From NCBI RefSeq assembly GCF_001969445.1, contig NZ_CP017297.1, positions 1,178,001 to 1,242,000 on the forward strand: a DNA stretch of 64,000 nucleotides, in the 5' to 3' direction. Position numbers and translations under genes: made by a program. A model generated the notes under the pieces. That model saw only the letters and a program-made list of their open reading frames with translations. It did no database searches and had not been told where the DNA came from. Origin of the DNA: Brachybacterium sp. P6-10-X1. Its GTDB lineage: Bacteria; Actinomycetota; Actinomycetes; Actinomycetales; Dermabacteraceae. Below, one piece after another: positions 31,139 through 41,774 of the stretch; the stretch's first letter is position 1, and the number at the start of each line of letters is the position of its first letter.

Positions 31139-32325
31139 GCGCGGCGCTCCAGGGTGGAGGCGGCGATCACGCGGTCGCCGTCGTACAGGACGAGGGTCTG
31201 ACCGGGCGCGACGCCACGGATCGGGGTCTCGAGGCTCACGCGGAGACTCCCCGAGGGGGTGGACGGGAGATCGGGGTCGGTGCAGGGAACGGCAGGGGCT
31301 GCCGGCTCGGCGGCGCCCGGCCCGGTCCGTGGCGTCGTCGCGGGAACGCTCGCGCCGGTCGGGGCGGGGACCTCGAGGACCCGAGCGGGGATCGCCTCGC
31401 CGTGGGCGCGGATCTGGGCGCGGACCTCGCGGCCCGGCGTGAGCGGCTCGAAGGCGATGACGTCGGTCGCGATCAGCTCGCGGGTCGAGAGCAGCTCGGC
31501 GGCGCCGACGACGACCTGCCGGGAGGAGGGGTCGATGTCGACGACGTACCGCGGGGCGCCGTCGGGGGCGGGCTGTTCCAGGCCCAGACCCTTGCGCTGG
31601 CCGATGGTGAAACCGTGGGTGCCGCGGTGGGTCCCGAGAACGGTGCCGTCCGGGTCCCGGATCTCTCCGGGTGACTGGCCGAGGTTGCGCTCGAGGAAGC
31701 CGCGGGTGTCGCCGTCGGCCACGAAGCAGATGTCGTAGCTGTCGGGCTTGGTCGAAACCCCCAGCCCGCGCGAGCGGGCCTCGGCGCGCACCTCGTCCTT
31801 GGTCTCGTACTCCCCCAGCGGGAACACCGAGCGGCCCACGGCATCCGGACCCATCACGGCCAGGACGTAGGACTGGTCCTTGGCCTGGTTGCGGGAGCGG
31901 TGCAGGGACGGGGCGCCGCCGGGGCCGTCGGCGCGGATCGAGGCGTAGTGACCGGTGCACACGGCGTCGAAGCCGAGCACGGTGGCGCGCTCCAGGAGGG
32001 AGGCGAACTTGATCCGCTCGTTGCAGCGCACGCAGGGGTTGGGGGTGCGGCCGGCCGCGTACTCGGACAGGAAGTCCTCGACGACCAGGTCGTGGAAGTC
32101 GTCCGAGAGGTCCCAGACGTAGTACGGGATGCCGATCTTCTCCGCCGCCCGGCGGGCGTCGGAGGCGTCCTCGACGGTGCAGCAGCCCCGGGAGCCGCTG
32201 CGGGTCTGGTCACGGTTCTTCGACAGCGCCATGTGGACGCCGACGACGTCGTGCCCGGCCTCGGCCGCGCGCGCCGCGGCCACGGCGGAATCGACCCCGC
32301 CGCTCATCGCTGCCAGCACCTTCAT
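31135..32325 (-). CDS. mnmA: tRNA-specific 2-thiouridylase
   Basis: This 396-residue enzyme adds sulfur to U34 of Lys, Glu and Gln tRNAs, receiving it from a cysteine desulfurase. The PP-loop SGGVDS is at 8-13. The catalytic cysteines are Cys98 in TPNPCVRCNERIKF and Cys200 in DSYDICFVADGD. The ATG at 32325, behind GGAGGAGG, starts the conserved MKVLAAMSGGVDS; an in-frame ATG ten codons upstream is unlikely. A Pro/Ala/Thr-rich insertion of about 40 residues sits near the C-terminus, before the last beta-barrel strands. The cysteine desulfurase gene lies 57 nt upstream, fitting a functional pair. Confidence 0.94.
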   Translation of the reverse strand: MKVLAAMSGGVDSAVAAARAAEAGHDVVGVHMALSKNRDQTRSGSRGCCTVEDASDARRAAEKIGIPYYVWDLSDDFHDLVVEDFLSEYAAGRTPNPCVRCNERIKFASLLERATVLGFDAVCTGHYASIRADGPGGAPSLHRSRNQAKDQSYVLAVMGPDAVGRSVFPLGEYETKDEVRAEARSRGLGVSTKPDSYDICFVADGDTRGFLERNLGQSPGEIRDPDGTVLGTHRGTHGFTIGQRKGLGLEQPAPDGAPRYVVDIDPSSRQVVVGAAELLSTRELIATDVIAFEPLTPGREVRAQIRAHGEAIPARVLEVPAPTGASVPATTPRTGPGAAEPAAPAVPCTDPDLPSTPSGSLRVSLETPIRGVAPGQTLVLYDGDRVIAASTLERRA

Positions 32326-32382
32326 CCGTCGGCCTCCTCCGTCGTCCGCACCCATCGAGTGTACGGACGGTGCCGGGCCCGG

Positions 32383-33639
32383 TCAGGCGCCCACGACGTG
32401 AGATGCGCCCCGGTCCCCGCCGAACAGGGCCCCGACGGCCCGTGCCTTCGTCAGGGACTCCGGCAGGGCCCGCAGCAGATGCTCGACGTCGCTCTCGGTG
32501 CTGGTCCAACCCAGCGACAGTCGCAGGGCACCGCGCGCGAGCTCATCGGGGATGCCCATCGCCGCGAGCACGGGGCTGGCCTGGGTGACGCCGGCCGAGC
32601 AGGCCGATCCGGCCGAGGAGTCCACGCCGCGCTCGTCCAGCAGGAACAGCAGTGAGTCCGCATCCGCCCCCGGGAACACGACGTGCACGATGTGGCCAGA
32701 CTGCGCGGCATCCTCCGGCAGGGTGAAGCGGGCTCCGGGATCGATCTCGGCGATCCCGGCGCGCAGCCGCCGCGCGAGCGCCCCCACCCGCTCGGTCTCC
32801 TGATCCCGCTCGGCAAGGGTCTCGCGCAGTGCTGCGGCGAAGGCGGCCGCATGGGCGAGATCCAGCGTCCCCGAGCGCACGCCGCGCTGCTGGCCACCGC
32901 CGGTGCTGGCCACCCCGAAGGGCACCTCCGGCTTCGCCACCAGGGCCCCCACTCCGACCGGCGCCCCGATCTTGTGACCGGACAGCGACATGAGATCGAT
33001 ATCGTCCCAGGAGGGCCGGTCCGCGTGACCCACACCCTGGACCGCGTCGGTGTGCACCAGCGTGCCGTGGGGCCTGGCGATCGCGCCGAGCGCGGCCAGG
33101 TCCTGGCGGGCTCCGGTCTCGTTGTTCACCAGCGCCGCGCTGACGACGCTCACCGCCCCGTCGGACAGCAGCTGGGCGGTCGACTCCGGGAGCAGCCGGC
33201 CCCGGGCGTCGACCGGCAGCACGCGCGCCTCGATCCTCGGCGCGGCCGAAGCCAGGGAGCGGGCGGTGGCGAGGACCGCAGGATGATCGGTCGCGGCGAC
33301 CGCCACCGCCGTGCGGCGCGGATCGACCGCTGCCGCGCCGAGGGCGACCGAGCGGATCGCCAGATTGTCCGCCTCGGTGCCCCCGGACGTCATGATCAGC
33401 CAGCTGCGCGGGACGTCGAGCAGCTCGGCGATCGTCTCCAGCGCGTCATCGAGCACCGCGCGGGCACGTCGTCCCGAGGCGTGCACCGCCGAGGGGTTGC
33501 CCCGCACCGTCGAGGCCTCGAGGAAGGCCTCCCGGGCGGCCGGGCGCATCACCGTGGTCGCGGCGTGGTCCAGGTAGGCGCGCTCCTGCTCCGGGCCATC
33601 GGCGCCCGTCCCGTCGGTGCTCATCATGTCCGTGATCAT
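32383..33639 (-). CDS. Cysteine desulfurase (NifS/IscS type)
   Basis: This 418-residue PLP enzyme liberates sulfur from cysteine. The PLP lysine is Lys223 in SLSGHKIGAPVG. The catalytic cysteine is Cys347 in the loop SSAGSACSAG, and HTDAVQ and the N-terminal AYLDHAATT are typical. The ATG at 33639 has GGGAGGGG 9 nt upstream; three Met codons follow within six residues. It lies directly upstream of mnmA, so it probably supplies the persulfide for tRNA thiolation, with Fe-S assembly as an additional possibility. Confidence 0.92.
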   Translation of the reverse strand: MITDMMSTDGTGADGPEQERAYLDHAATTVMRPAAREAFLEASTVRGNPSAVHASGRRARAVLDDALETIAELLDVPRSWLIMTSGGTEADNLAIRSVALGAAAVDPRRTAVAVAATDHPAVLATARSLASAAPRIEARVLPVDARGRLLPESTAQLLSDGAVSVVSAALVNNETGARQDLAALGAIARPHGTLVHTDAVQGVGHADRPSWDDIDLMSLSGHKIGAPVGVGALVAKPEVPFGVASTGGGQQRGVRSGTLDLAHAAAFAAALRETLAERDQETERVGALARRLRAGIAEIDPGARFTLPEDAAQSGHIVHVVFPGADADSLLFLLDERGVDSSAGSACSAGVTQASPVLAAMGIPDELARGALRLSLGWTSTESDVEHLLRALPESLTKARAVGALFGGDRGASHVVGA

Positions 33640-33691
33640 GCCATCGATCCCCTCCCTCGTCGTCCCGCTCATCTCCTCGGTCGCCCGCCGC

Positions 33692-34627
33692 TCACCACGG
33701 CTTCGCCGGATCCTGCTCGGAGCCCTCGTTCTGCTCCTCGCCCTCACCGCCCTGGGCATCCTTGTTGCGCTCCTCCAGCTCGTCCTCCTTGGACTGCTGC
33801 TCGCTGTCACCCTCGGTCGGGGCCTCCTCCGGGTCCCCCTCGCCCTCGGGGTCCTCGCGGGACGGGTCACCGGGGTCCTGGGGGGATCCACCCTCCTCGT
33901 CACCCTCGTTCTGGCCCTGCTCGCCGCGCTCGTCCGGGTCGTTGCCGGCCTCCTCGTCGGCCTCGCGGCGCTTCTCCTCCACCCGATCGCCGTTGTCCTC
34001 GGTGGTCCCGGAGTCCTCGTTGCCGGAGCCGCCGCCCTGGCCGCCCTCGCCGCCGCCACCACCGCCGCCGCAGACGGCCAGCATCTCCTCGGCCTCGTAG
34101 AGCCGATCGGCGCGCTGCTGCGGATCCTCGATCTGGTCGGCCTGGCGCTCGATCGAGATCGCGAGATTGTTGATGATCTTGCACTGCGCGTGCAGCGGGG
34201 CGTTGAGATCGCTGTGGCTGTTCCACTCGTCCAGCGCCGTGCGCAGCTCCTCCTCGGCAGCCGCGTCCTTCCCCTGCTGCAGCAGGGCGGTGCCCTCGGA
34301 CAGGTGCGGCAGGTACGGCTCGAACCAGTTCACGACCTGCACCGGGGCCAAACGCTCGATCGCCGTGGGGTAGTCCTCGGCCTCGTAGGCGCTGAGGTGC
34401 GTGGCCTGGGAGATCGGCATCGACAGGAACCTCACCGCGAGCAGGGCCAGCAGCAGGATCGGGATCGCGAGCACCGCGAACACGATGATCCGGGTCCGCC
34501 GCAGCCGGCGCACGTTCAGTCCGAAGTTCTTCGGGCTGCCCGTGCCCTCCTGCGCCAGGGCGGGAGGGATCGACGAGGTCGACCCCGGGTCCTCGGCGCG
34601 GGGCCTCTCGCTCAGCGGTGTGCTCAT
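33692..34627 (-). CDS. Membrane-anchored protein with acidic disordered tail (BatC-like position)
   Basis: This 311-residue protein has one membrane helix (IIVFAVLAIPILLLALLAV, about 47-65), then a ~110-residue domain with TPR-like helices (GKDAAAEEELRTALDEWNSH). A Gly run (AVCGGGGGGGEGGQGGG) leads into about 110 residues of almost pure Glu/Asp/Gly/Ser/Pro. It ends the MoxR-DUF58-VWA-VWA operon, where a TPR protein (BatC type) is often found, and overlaps the upstream VWA gene by 4 bp. The tail is probably outside the membrane. Function is inferred from context only. Confidence 0.72.
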   Translation of the reverse strand: MSTPLSERPRAEDPGSTSSIPPALAQEGTGSPKNFGLNVRRLRRTRIIVFAVLAIPILLLALLAVRFLSMPISQATHLSAYEAEDYPTAIERLAPVQVVNWFEPYLPHLSEGTALLQQGKDAAAEEELRTALDEWNSHSDLNAPLHAQCKIINNLAISIERQADQIEDPQQRADRLYEAEEMLAVCGGGGGGGEGGQGGGSGNEDSGTTEDNGDRVEEKRREADEEAGNDPDERGEQGQNEGDEEGGSPQDPGDPSREDPEGEGDPEEAPTEGDSEQQSKEDELEERNKDAQGGEGEEQNEGSEQDPAKPW

Positions 34628-35619
34628 CGGGACGCTCCTGAGATGTCGTGGCGGTCCAGCTTCCGCGGCAACCGGTAGGTCATCTCCCCCAGCTCCCAGA
34701 TCAGCAGTGCCGCCAGCGGGATCGAAGCGATCCAGTACCAGTCCCGGAAGCTCGTCACGTCGCGGGCCGATTCGATGGGGACCGGCCGCAGGGTGATCCC
34801 CTCCATGGTGCCCTCGATCTCGGCCTCGGGATCGTCGCGGTGGATGTACGGCACCCCCAGGTCGGAGGCGATCGTCTGCAGCTGCTCCTCGTCGATCGAG
34901 GAGATGCCCCGCGTCCCGTCCGGGCCGGTGATGTATTCGCCGTCCTGCGGTCCGCCGTTGGCCTTCATCGGGCCGCCCTCGGCGGTGCCGTATCCGAGCA
35001 CCGCTCCGCCGTCGATGAAGGCGGCGGCCTGGCTGAAGGACTCCGACTCCTTCTCGTCGGTGTTCTCCCCGTCGGAGAGGAAGTACACCAGGATCTGCGA
35101 GTCCGGGTCCTCACGCTGGGTGGCGGAGAGCTCGACCAGCAGGGACTGGAGCGGACGGTCCACGTTCGAGCCCTGCGAGTAGGCGGTGGGCTCGGTGGTG
35201 AGGGTGTCGATCCAGGCTGTGGCGGCGCCCGCGTCCGTGGTCAGCGGCAGCTGCTGGGTGGCCGTGGAGTCGAAGGCGATGATCGAGTAGCGCGATCCTT
35301 CGGTCATGTCCATGATGCGGGTCATGTCGGCCTTCACGCCGTCCAGGCGCGGCTGATCGCCCGCATAGTCCTCGGCGTTCATCGACCCGGTGCGATCCAC
35401 CACGAAGAAGACGTTCGCGTTCATCCGCTCGGTCTGCTCGCCGTCCAGCGGGGTCACGGGGCGCAGGGCGACCATCAGCAGCAGCACCACCATCAGGGCG
35501 CGGCGCAGCCACGCCACCCGCTGTCGGGGCCGACGGATCAGCAGCACGGCGCAGACGATCAGCATCGCGCCGAACAGCGGGATGATCGCCCACAGGGGCA
35601 TGAGGTACTCCAGGCGCAT
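34624..35619 (-). CDS. VWA-domain membrane protein (BatB-like)
   Basis: This 331-residue protein has two N-terminal hydrophobic helices (LWAIIPLFGAMLIVCAVLLI and ALMVVLLLMVALRPV). An extracytoplasmic von Willebrand A domain with MIDAS-type motif DRTGSMNAEDY follows at about residue 75. A C-terminal membrane helix (WYWIASIPLAALLIWEL) lies near 300. Such domains bind a metal ion and mediate protein contacts. The start overlaps the stop of the preceding VWA gene (TGATG) and the stop overlaps the next gene by 4 bp. It belongs to a MoxR-linked envelope module. Confidence 0.85.
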   Translation of the reverse strand: MRLEYLMPLWAIIPLFGAMLIVCAVLLIRRPRQRVAWLRRALMVVLLLMVALRPVTPLDGEQTERMNANVFFVVDRTGSMNAEDYAGDQPRLDGVKADMTRIMDMTEGSRYSIIAFDSTATQQLPLTTDAGAATAWIDTLTTEPTAYSQGSNVDRPLQSLLVELSATQREDPDSQILVYFLSDGENTDEKESESFSQAAAFIDGGAVLGYGTAEGGPMKANGGPQDGEYITGPDGTRGISSIDEEQLQTIASDLGVPYIHRDDPEAEIEGTMEGITLRPVPIESARDVTSFRDWYWIASIPLAALLIWELGEMTYRLPRKLDRHDISGASR

Positions 35620-36641
35620 CAGCGTGCCCTCCAGCCCAGCACCAGGATGCCCACCAGCGACAGGAACGTCAGCACGAAGCCGAAGGTCGGATGGTCGGTG
35701 CGCACCACGGTCGGTTCAGCCCCCATCTCCTTGGCCTGGGTCTTCTGGATCTCGTTGATGATCGAGGGGATCGCGTCGGGGTCCGAGGACTCGTACAGCT
35801 CCCCGTCCTGGTCCTCGGTGGCCGCCTGCAACTCCTCGAAGCACTGGGGGCCGCACTCGTAGGCTCCCGGGTAGAAGGTGTAGAGGTCGATCTTCCGGTC
35901 GGCGACCGCCTCGGTGGCCTCCTGCAGCGTGAAGATCGGCTCGCCGTTGACCTCGTTGTCCGTGGCGAAGATGATCGAACGCGAGCGGTCCTCCTCCGCC
36001 TGGTCGAACTCCTGGGCGCAGGAGGCCAGGCCGTCCGGCACCACCGAGGCCTGATCCGGGATGCCCCGGGTGCCCTCGACGAAGTTGACGTACTGGCGCA
36101 CCTTCTCGTCGGAGTAGTCGCGGTTGCCCAGGCGGTACCCGAACTCGTCGAAGTCGATCGCCTCGGCGCCCTGCTCCAGCTCCCGCTTGACCAGGTCGTA
36201 GTCGTTGGTCAGGGGGAACACGGTGCGGCTGGTCGAGTTGAAGATCGACAGGGCCACCCGTTCGCCCTCGAAGGAGTCGACCATCTCGGCGAAGGTGGAC
36301 AGGATCTCGGTGTCGTACTCGTACATCGACCCGGACACGTCCAGGCACAGCACGATGTCCCGGGAGGCGAAGTCCGGGGTCTCGATCCGCTCGCTCGAGA
36401 TCCGGCCGGAGAGGATGGAGGCGGCGAGGACGCCCAGCACGGCGATGCCGACCTGGAGCACCCGGACCACCTTCGCCACCCGCTGGGCGCGCACGAAGCT
36501 GGGGATGGAATCGAGATACTGCGAGTTGGCCACGATCACCGGGGCCTTGCGCATCGCCCGACGGTTCCAGAACGTGATCGCCCAGACGGCGAGCGCTGCG
36601 AGCAGCAGCAGCGCCGTGACCCACCAGAACGTCATGACCAT
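35619..36641 (-). CDS. VWA-domain membrane protein (BatA-like)
   Basis: This 340-residue protein has an N-terminal helix (WWVTALLLLAALAVWAITFW), a second helix near residue 60, and a VWA domain with MIDAS motif CLDVSGSMYEYD at about 98-109. A C-terminal helix (FVLTFLSLVGILVLGW) ends the protein. Paired VWA proteins with opposite partners in one operon are typical of Bat/MoxR clusters. It overlaps the DUF4381-like gene upstream by 10 bp and the second VWA gene by 1 bp. Confidence 0.86.
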   Translation of the reverse strand: MVMTFWWVTALLLLAALAVWAITFWNRRAMRKAPVIVANSQYLDSIPSFVRAQRVAKVVRVLQVGIAVLGVLAASILSGRISSERIETPDFASRDIVLCLDVSGSMYEYDTEILSTFAEMVDSFEGERVALSIFNSTSRTVFPLTNDYDLVKRELEQGAEAIDFDEFGYRLGNRDYSDEKVRQYVNFVEGTRGIPDQASVVPDGLASCAQEFDQAEEDRSRSIIFATDNEVNGEPIFTLQEATEAVADRKIDLYTFYPGAYECGPQCFEELQAATEDQDGELYESSDPDAIPSIINEIQKTQAKEMGAEPTVVRTDHPTFGFVLTFLSLVGILVLGWRAR

Positions 36642-37141
36642 CCTCGGATCACCTCCCTCGCCCGGCGCACGGAGTCCGTCAGGACGGCGCTCGAGGCCGG
36701 CGCGAAATCGGGTTCGTATAGATCGGCGATCAGCGTCCCGACGTCGCGGGTGCGCGGATCGGCGGTGAGCGTGGCCGTGTCCTGACTGGTCACGTCGTGC
36801 CCGGTGGTGCGGCGCACGAAGCGGCGCATGACGCCGGTGAGCTCATGGTGGCCCTCGCGGGCCGGAAGGTCCCCGGCCTCGTGACGGTCGGCGATGTCGT
36901 TGACGGCGCGCAGGAACTCGGCCTTGAGGGCGTCGACGTCGCTGGGGCGGGCCCGGAAGGCGATCCGCTTCTCGATCGCGCGGGTGATCTTCAGCGTCCC
37001 CACGATCAGGGCGGTGATCACCAGCAGGCAGAGGACGGCGAGGATCACCCAGGCCACCGAGTACTGGGGCGGGGCGATGATCTGCGGTGGGGCGGGCTCG
37101 GCCAGCAGGGCGGCCGCAGCCGTCACCTCAGGCACGAGCAT
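36632..37141 (-). CDS. Single-pass membrane protein, DUF4381-like
   Basis: This 169-residue protein has one membrane helix (SVAWVILAVLCLLVITALIVG, about 28-48) followed by a cytoplasmic helical domain containing LTGVMRRFVRRTTGHDV. Size, topology and position between DUF58 and VWA genes match the small DUF4381-type component of MoxR operons. Its start lies inside the end of the DUF58 gene (14-bp overlap) and its end overlaps the first VWA gene by 10 bp, a strongly coupled arrangement. Specific function is unknown. Confidence 0.7.
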   Translation of the reverse strand: MLVPEVTAAAALLAEPAPPQIIAPPQYSVAWVILAVLCLLVITALIVGTLKITRAIEKRIAFRARPSDVDALKAEFLRAVNDIADRHEAGDLPAREGHHELTGVMRRFVRRTTGHDVTSQDTATLTADPRTRDVGTLIADLYEPDFAPASSAVLTDSVRRAREVIRGWS

Positions 37142-38024
37142 GGCGGTACTCCCTCGACCGCAGCATGGCGATCATGTCCTCGACCACGGTGGTCTCGCCG
37201 CTGGTGATCATGTGGCTGACATGGAGGCGGTCCAGCATCTCGGTGATCCCGTCGCGGCGCGCCCGCTGATAGGCCGCGACGTCCCGGGCCACTCGCTTCG
37301 AGGAGCGGGCCATCGCCCCCACCTCCCGCGGCGCGTCCACATCCACCACGTCGTGGTCGAGCTCGCCGCGCTGCAGCGGGTCGGCATCGGCGATGCGGAT
37401 CACGAGGACGTCGTGCCGGGTGGTCAGCCGGCGCAGCAGGGCGAAGTCCTCGACGCCCGGATGCGCCTCGTCGGTGATGATCGTCATCAGCGTCGAGCGG
37501 GAGGTGACGCGGAAGGCGCGCTCGAGCAGCCACGAGCTGTCCGCGGCCGGCGCCGCCGTGGTGGTGGCCTGCTGGACGCTGCGCAGCAGCAGCTCCAGAT
37601 GCCCGTCGCTCGACCGCGAGGGCAGCTGGACGGGACGGCCGTCGCTGCCCGCGACCAGCCCCACCAGATCGCCGTTCTTCTGGGCGAGGAAGCAGACCAT
37701 GCCGGCCGCGAGGATCATCGCCTCCCGCTTGGAGGTGCCGTCGGCGGCGGTCGCCGCCATCGCGGAGGAGGTGTCCGCGACGATGGACAGGTGACGCACC
37801 CGCTCCTCGTTGAACCGGCGGATCAGGGGCTCGCCGGAGCGGGCGGTGGCCTTCCAGTCGATCTCGGAGATCTTGTCCCCGGGCTGGTAGTACTTCAGGT
37901 CGTCGAAGTCCTCGCCGGCGCCCTTGAACAGCGAGCGGCCGCGGCCCTGGATCAGGCCGCGCGCCCGGCTCGAGGTGTGCAGGTCGACCCGAGCCTTGAC
38001 CCGGGTCAGCAGGGAGGTCGCCAT
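37128..38024 (-). CDS. DUF58-domain protein
   Basis: This 298-residue protein has the DUF58 signature DFDDLKYYQPGDKISEIDWK near residues 43-62, followed by a VWA-like half containing LSIVADTSSAM. No membrane helix is apparent, unlike some longer DUF58 proteins. It is the usual partner of a MoxR ATPase and lies 26 nt downstream of it here. The ATG at 38024 follows GGAGAG. The complex is thought to act in chaperone-like maturation of metal-binding VWA proteins (family knowledge, not shown here). Confidence 0.88.
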   Translation of the reverse strand: MATSLLTRVKARVDLHTSSRARGLIQGRGRSLFKGAGEDFDDLKYYQPGDKISEIDWKATARSGEPLIRRFNEERVRHLSIVADTSSAMAATAADGTSKREAMILAAGMVCFLAQKNGDLVGLVAGSDGRPVQLPSRSSDGHLELLLRSVQQATTTAAPAADSSWLLERAFRVTSRSTLMTIITDEAHPGVEDFALLRRLTTRHDVLVIRIADADPLQRGELDHDVVDVDAPREVGAMARSSKRVARDVAAYQRARRDGITEMLDRLHVSHMITSGETTVVEDMIAMLRSREYRHARA

Positions 38025-38050
38025 GCCGTGCTCTCCGTGATCCGCGGCGC

Positions 38051-39226
38051 TCAGGGCATCGGGACGGCGTGGAACACCGCATCGATGATCTGCTCGGGCT
38101 TGATCCCGCTGGCCAAGGCGTCGAAGGTGAGCACCAGACGGTGGCGCAGCACTCCGTAGCGCATCGCCCGGACGTCATCGGGCGTGACGTAGTCGCGGCC
38201 CTGCAGCAGGGCGTGGGCCTGGCCCACCCGCATCAGGGCGAGGGAGCCGCGAGGGCTCGCGCCGACCCGCACGGACTGCGTCAGGTTCGGCACCGGGCGC
38301 GGACCGGATCCGCGGGTGGTGAACACCAGGTCGATGATGTACCGCTTCACGGCCGGGTCGACGTAGACCGAGTCGACCATCTCCTGCAGGAAGCGGACGT
38401 CTTCGAGGGACACGTTCGCCACGGCCTGGCGGGGACCGGTGAGGCTGCCCGCGGTGGAGCGGTCGAGGATCTCGTGCTCCTCGCCGGGGCGCGGGTAGGT
38501 GAGGATCTCCTTCATCAGGAAGCGATCCATCTGCGCCTCGGGCAGGACGTAGGTGCCCTCCTCCTCGATCGGGTTCTGGGTGGCCAGCACCATGAACGGC
38601 TCGGGCAGGCGGTACACCTCCCCGCCGATCGAGGTCTGCCGCTCCTGCATCGCCTCGAGCATGGCGGACTGGGTCTTCGCGCTGGAGCGGTTGATCTCGT
38701 CCAGCAGGACGACGTTGGCGTGCACCGGCCCCAGCTGCGTGGTGAACGTGCCGGAGCCGTAGTTGAAGATCTGGGTGCCGAGGATGTCGTTCGGCATCAG
38801 GTCCGGGGTGCACTGGATCCGGGCGAAGGAGCCGGTGATCGAGGATGCCAGCGCGCTCGCGGCGGTCGTCTTGGCCAGGCCTGGCACGGACTCCAGCAGC
38901 ACGTGGCCCCCGGCGGCGAGCGCCGCGACCAGCGTCAGCCGCAGGTTCTCCTGGCCGACCACGCGGGACTGGAACACCTGCGAGATGGTCCCGATGATCG
39001 ACCCGGTGCGCTCGAGGTCACTCGGGGAGATCGCGCTCGACGTCGGGGCGAATTCTCCGGGCCGGCGCTGCGCGCCACCCTGTCCGTGGGCCGGCTTCTG
39101 CGCAACAGGAGCTCCCGGCTGCCCCGGCGCGGCGGGCGTCCCCGGAGGCCCCTGCACGGCGGGCGCGCCCGGAGGTCCCTGCGGTGCGCTCGGCGCCCCG
39201 GACTGCTGATTGGGTGGAATGCTCAT
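38051..39226 (-). CDS. MoxR-family AAA+ ATPase
   Basis: This 391-residue AAA+ protein has Walker A in SVPGLAKTTAASAL (about 113-126) and Walker B in VVLLDEINRSSAKTQSAML. The typical VLATQNPIEEEGTYVLPEAQ sensor region follows. The first ~60 residues are a Pro/Gly/Ala/Gln-rich low-complexity extension not present in minimal MoxR proteins. It is the first gene of the six-gene operon ending at 33692 and diverges from glgX. GGGGGAG lies about 10 nt before the ATG. Confidence 0.92.
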   Translation of the reverse strand: MSIPPNQQSGAPSAPQGPPGAPAVQGPPGTPAAPGQPGAPVAQKPAHGQGGAQRRPGEFAPTSSAISPSDLERTGSIIGTISQVFQSRVVGQENLRLTLVAALAAGGHVLLESVPGLAKTTAASALASSITGSFARIQCTPDLMPNDILGTQIFNYGSGTFTTQLGPVHANVVLLDEINRSSAKTQSAMLEAMQERQTSIGGEVYRLPEPFMVLATQNPIEEEGTYVLPEAQMDRFLMKEILTYPRPGEEHEILDRSTAGSLTGPRQAVANVSLEDVRFLQEMVDSVYVDPAVKRYIIDLVFTTRGSGPRPVPNLTQSVRVGASPRGSLALMRVGQAHALLQGRDYVTPDDVRAMRYGVLRHRLVLTFDALASGIKPEQIIDAVFHAVPMP

Positions 39227-39467
39227 GCGCTGCGGCTCCCCCGTCGTGCGGTTCGTCGTTCTGTTCGTGCGAGCTGGACCATCATCCCGCTGCGGCCCCT
39301 CCCCCCAGGACGGCCGGAGGCCGAGGCCGGCCGCGTGACCGTGGCGGTGCCGGTCGATCCCCGGGCGGCGGAGCGTGACGGCACCGGACCGATCCTAACG
39401 GCACCGGACCCTGCGGGGCGATCGGAGGCCCCGGCGCGCGGGGCGTGAGACGTGTGCGAGGCGGTGG

Positions 39468-39473
39468 GAGAAT
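39468..39473 (+). promoter_or_regulatory. Candidate -10 box of glgX
   Basis: GAGAAT lies 6 nt before the glgX ATG at 39480. GGGAG within the same stretch could instead serve as a Shine-Dalgarno, so leadered initiation is an alternative. Confidence 0.35.
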
Positions 39474-39479
39474 GCGCAG

Positions 39480-41723
<2,244 letters not shown>

Positions 41724-41774
41724 GGAGCGTCACCGCGACCGTCGCAGACACCGAGGTGTCAGGCAGGAGAGGCC

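Noticed and set aside
33617-34678. Plus-strand frame with many hydrophobic leucine/valine runs resembling a membrane protein
   Set aside because: It is the mirror of the Glu/Asp/Gly-rich tail and helix of the minus-strand BatC-like gene; antisense of GAG/GAC codons gives CTC/GTC.
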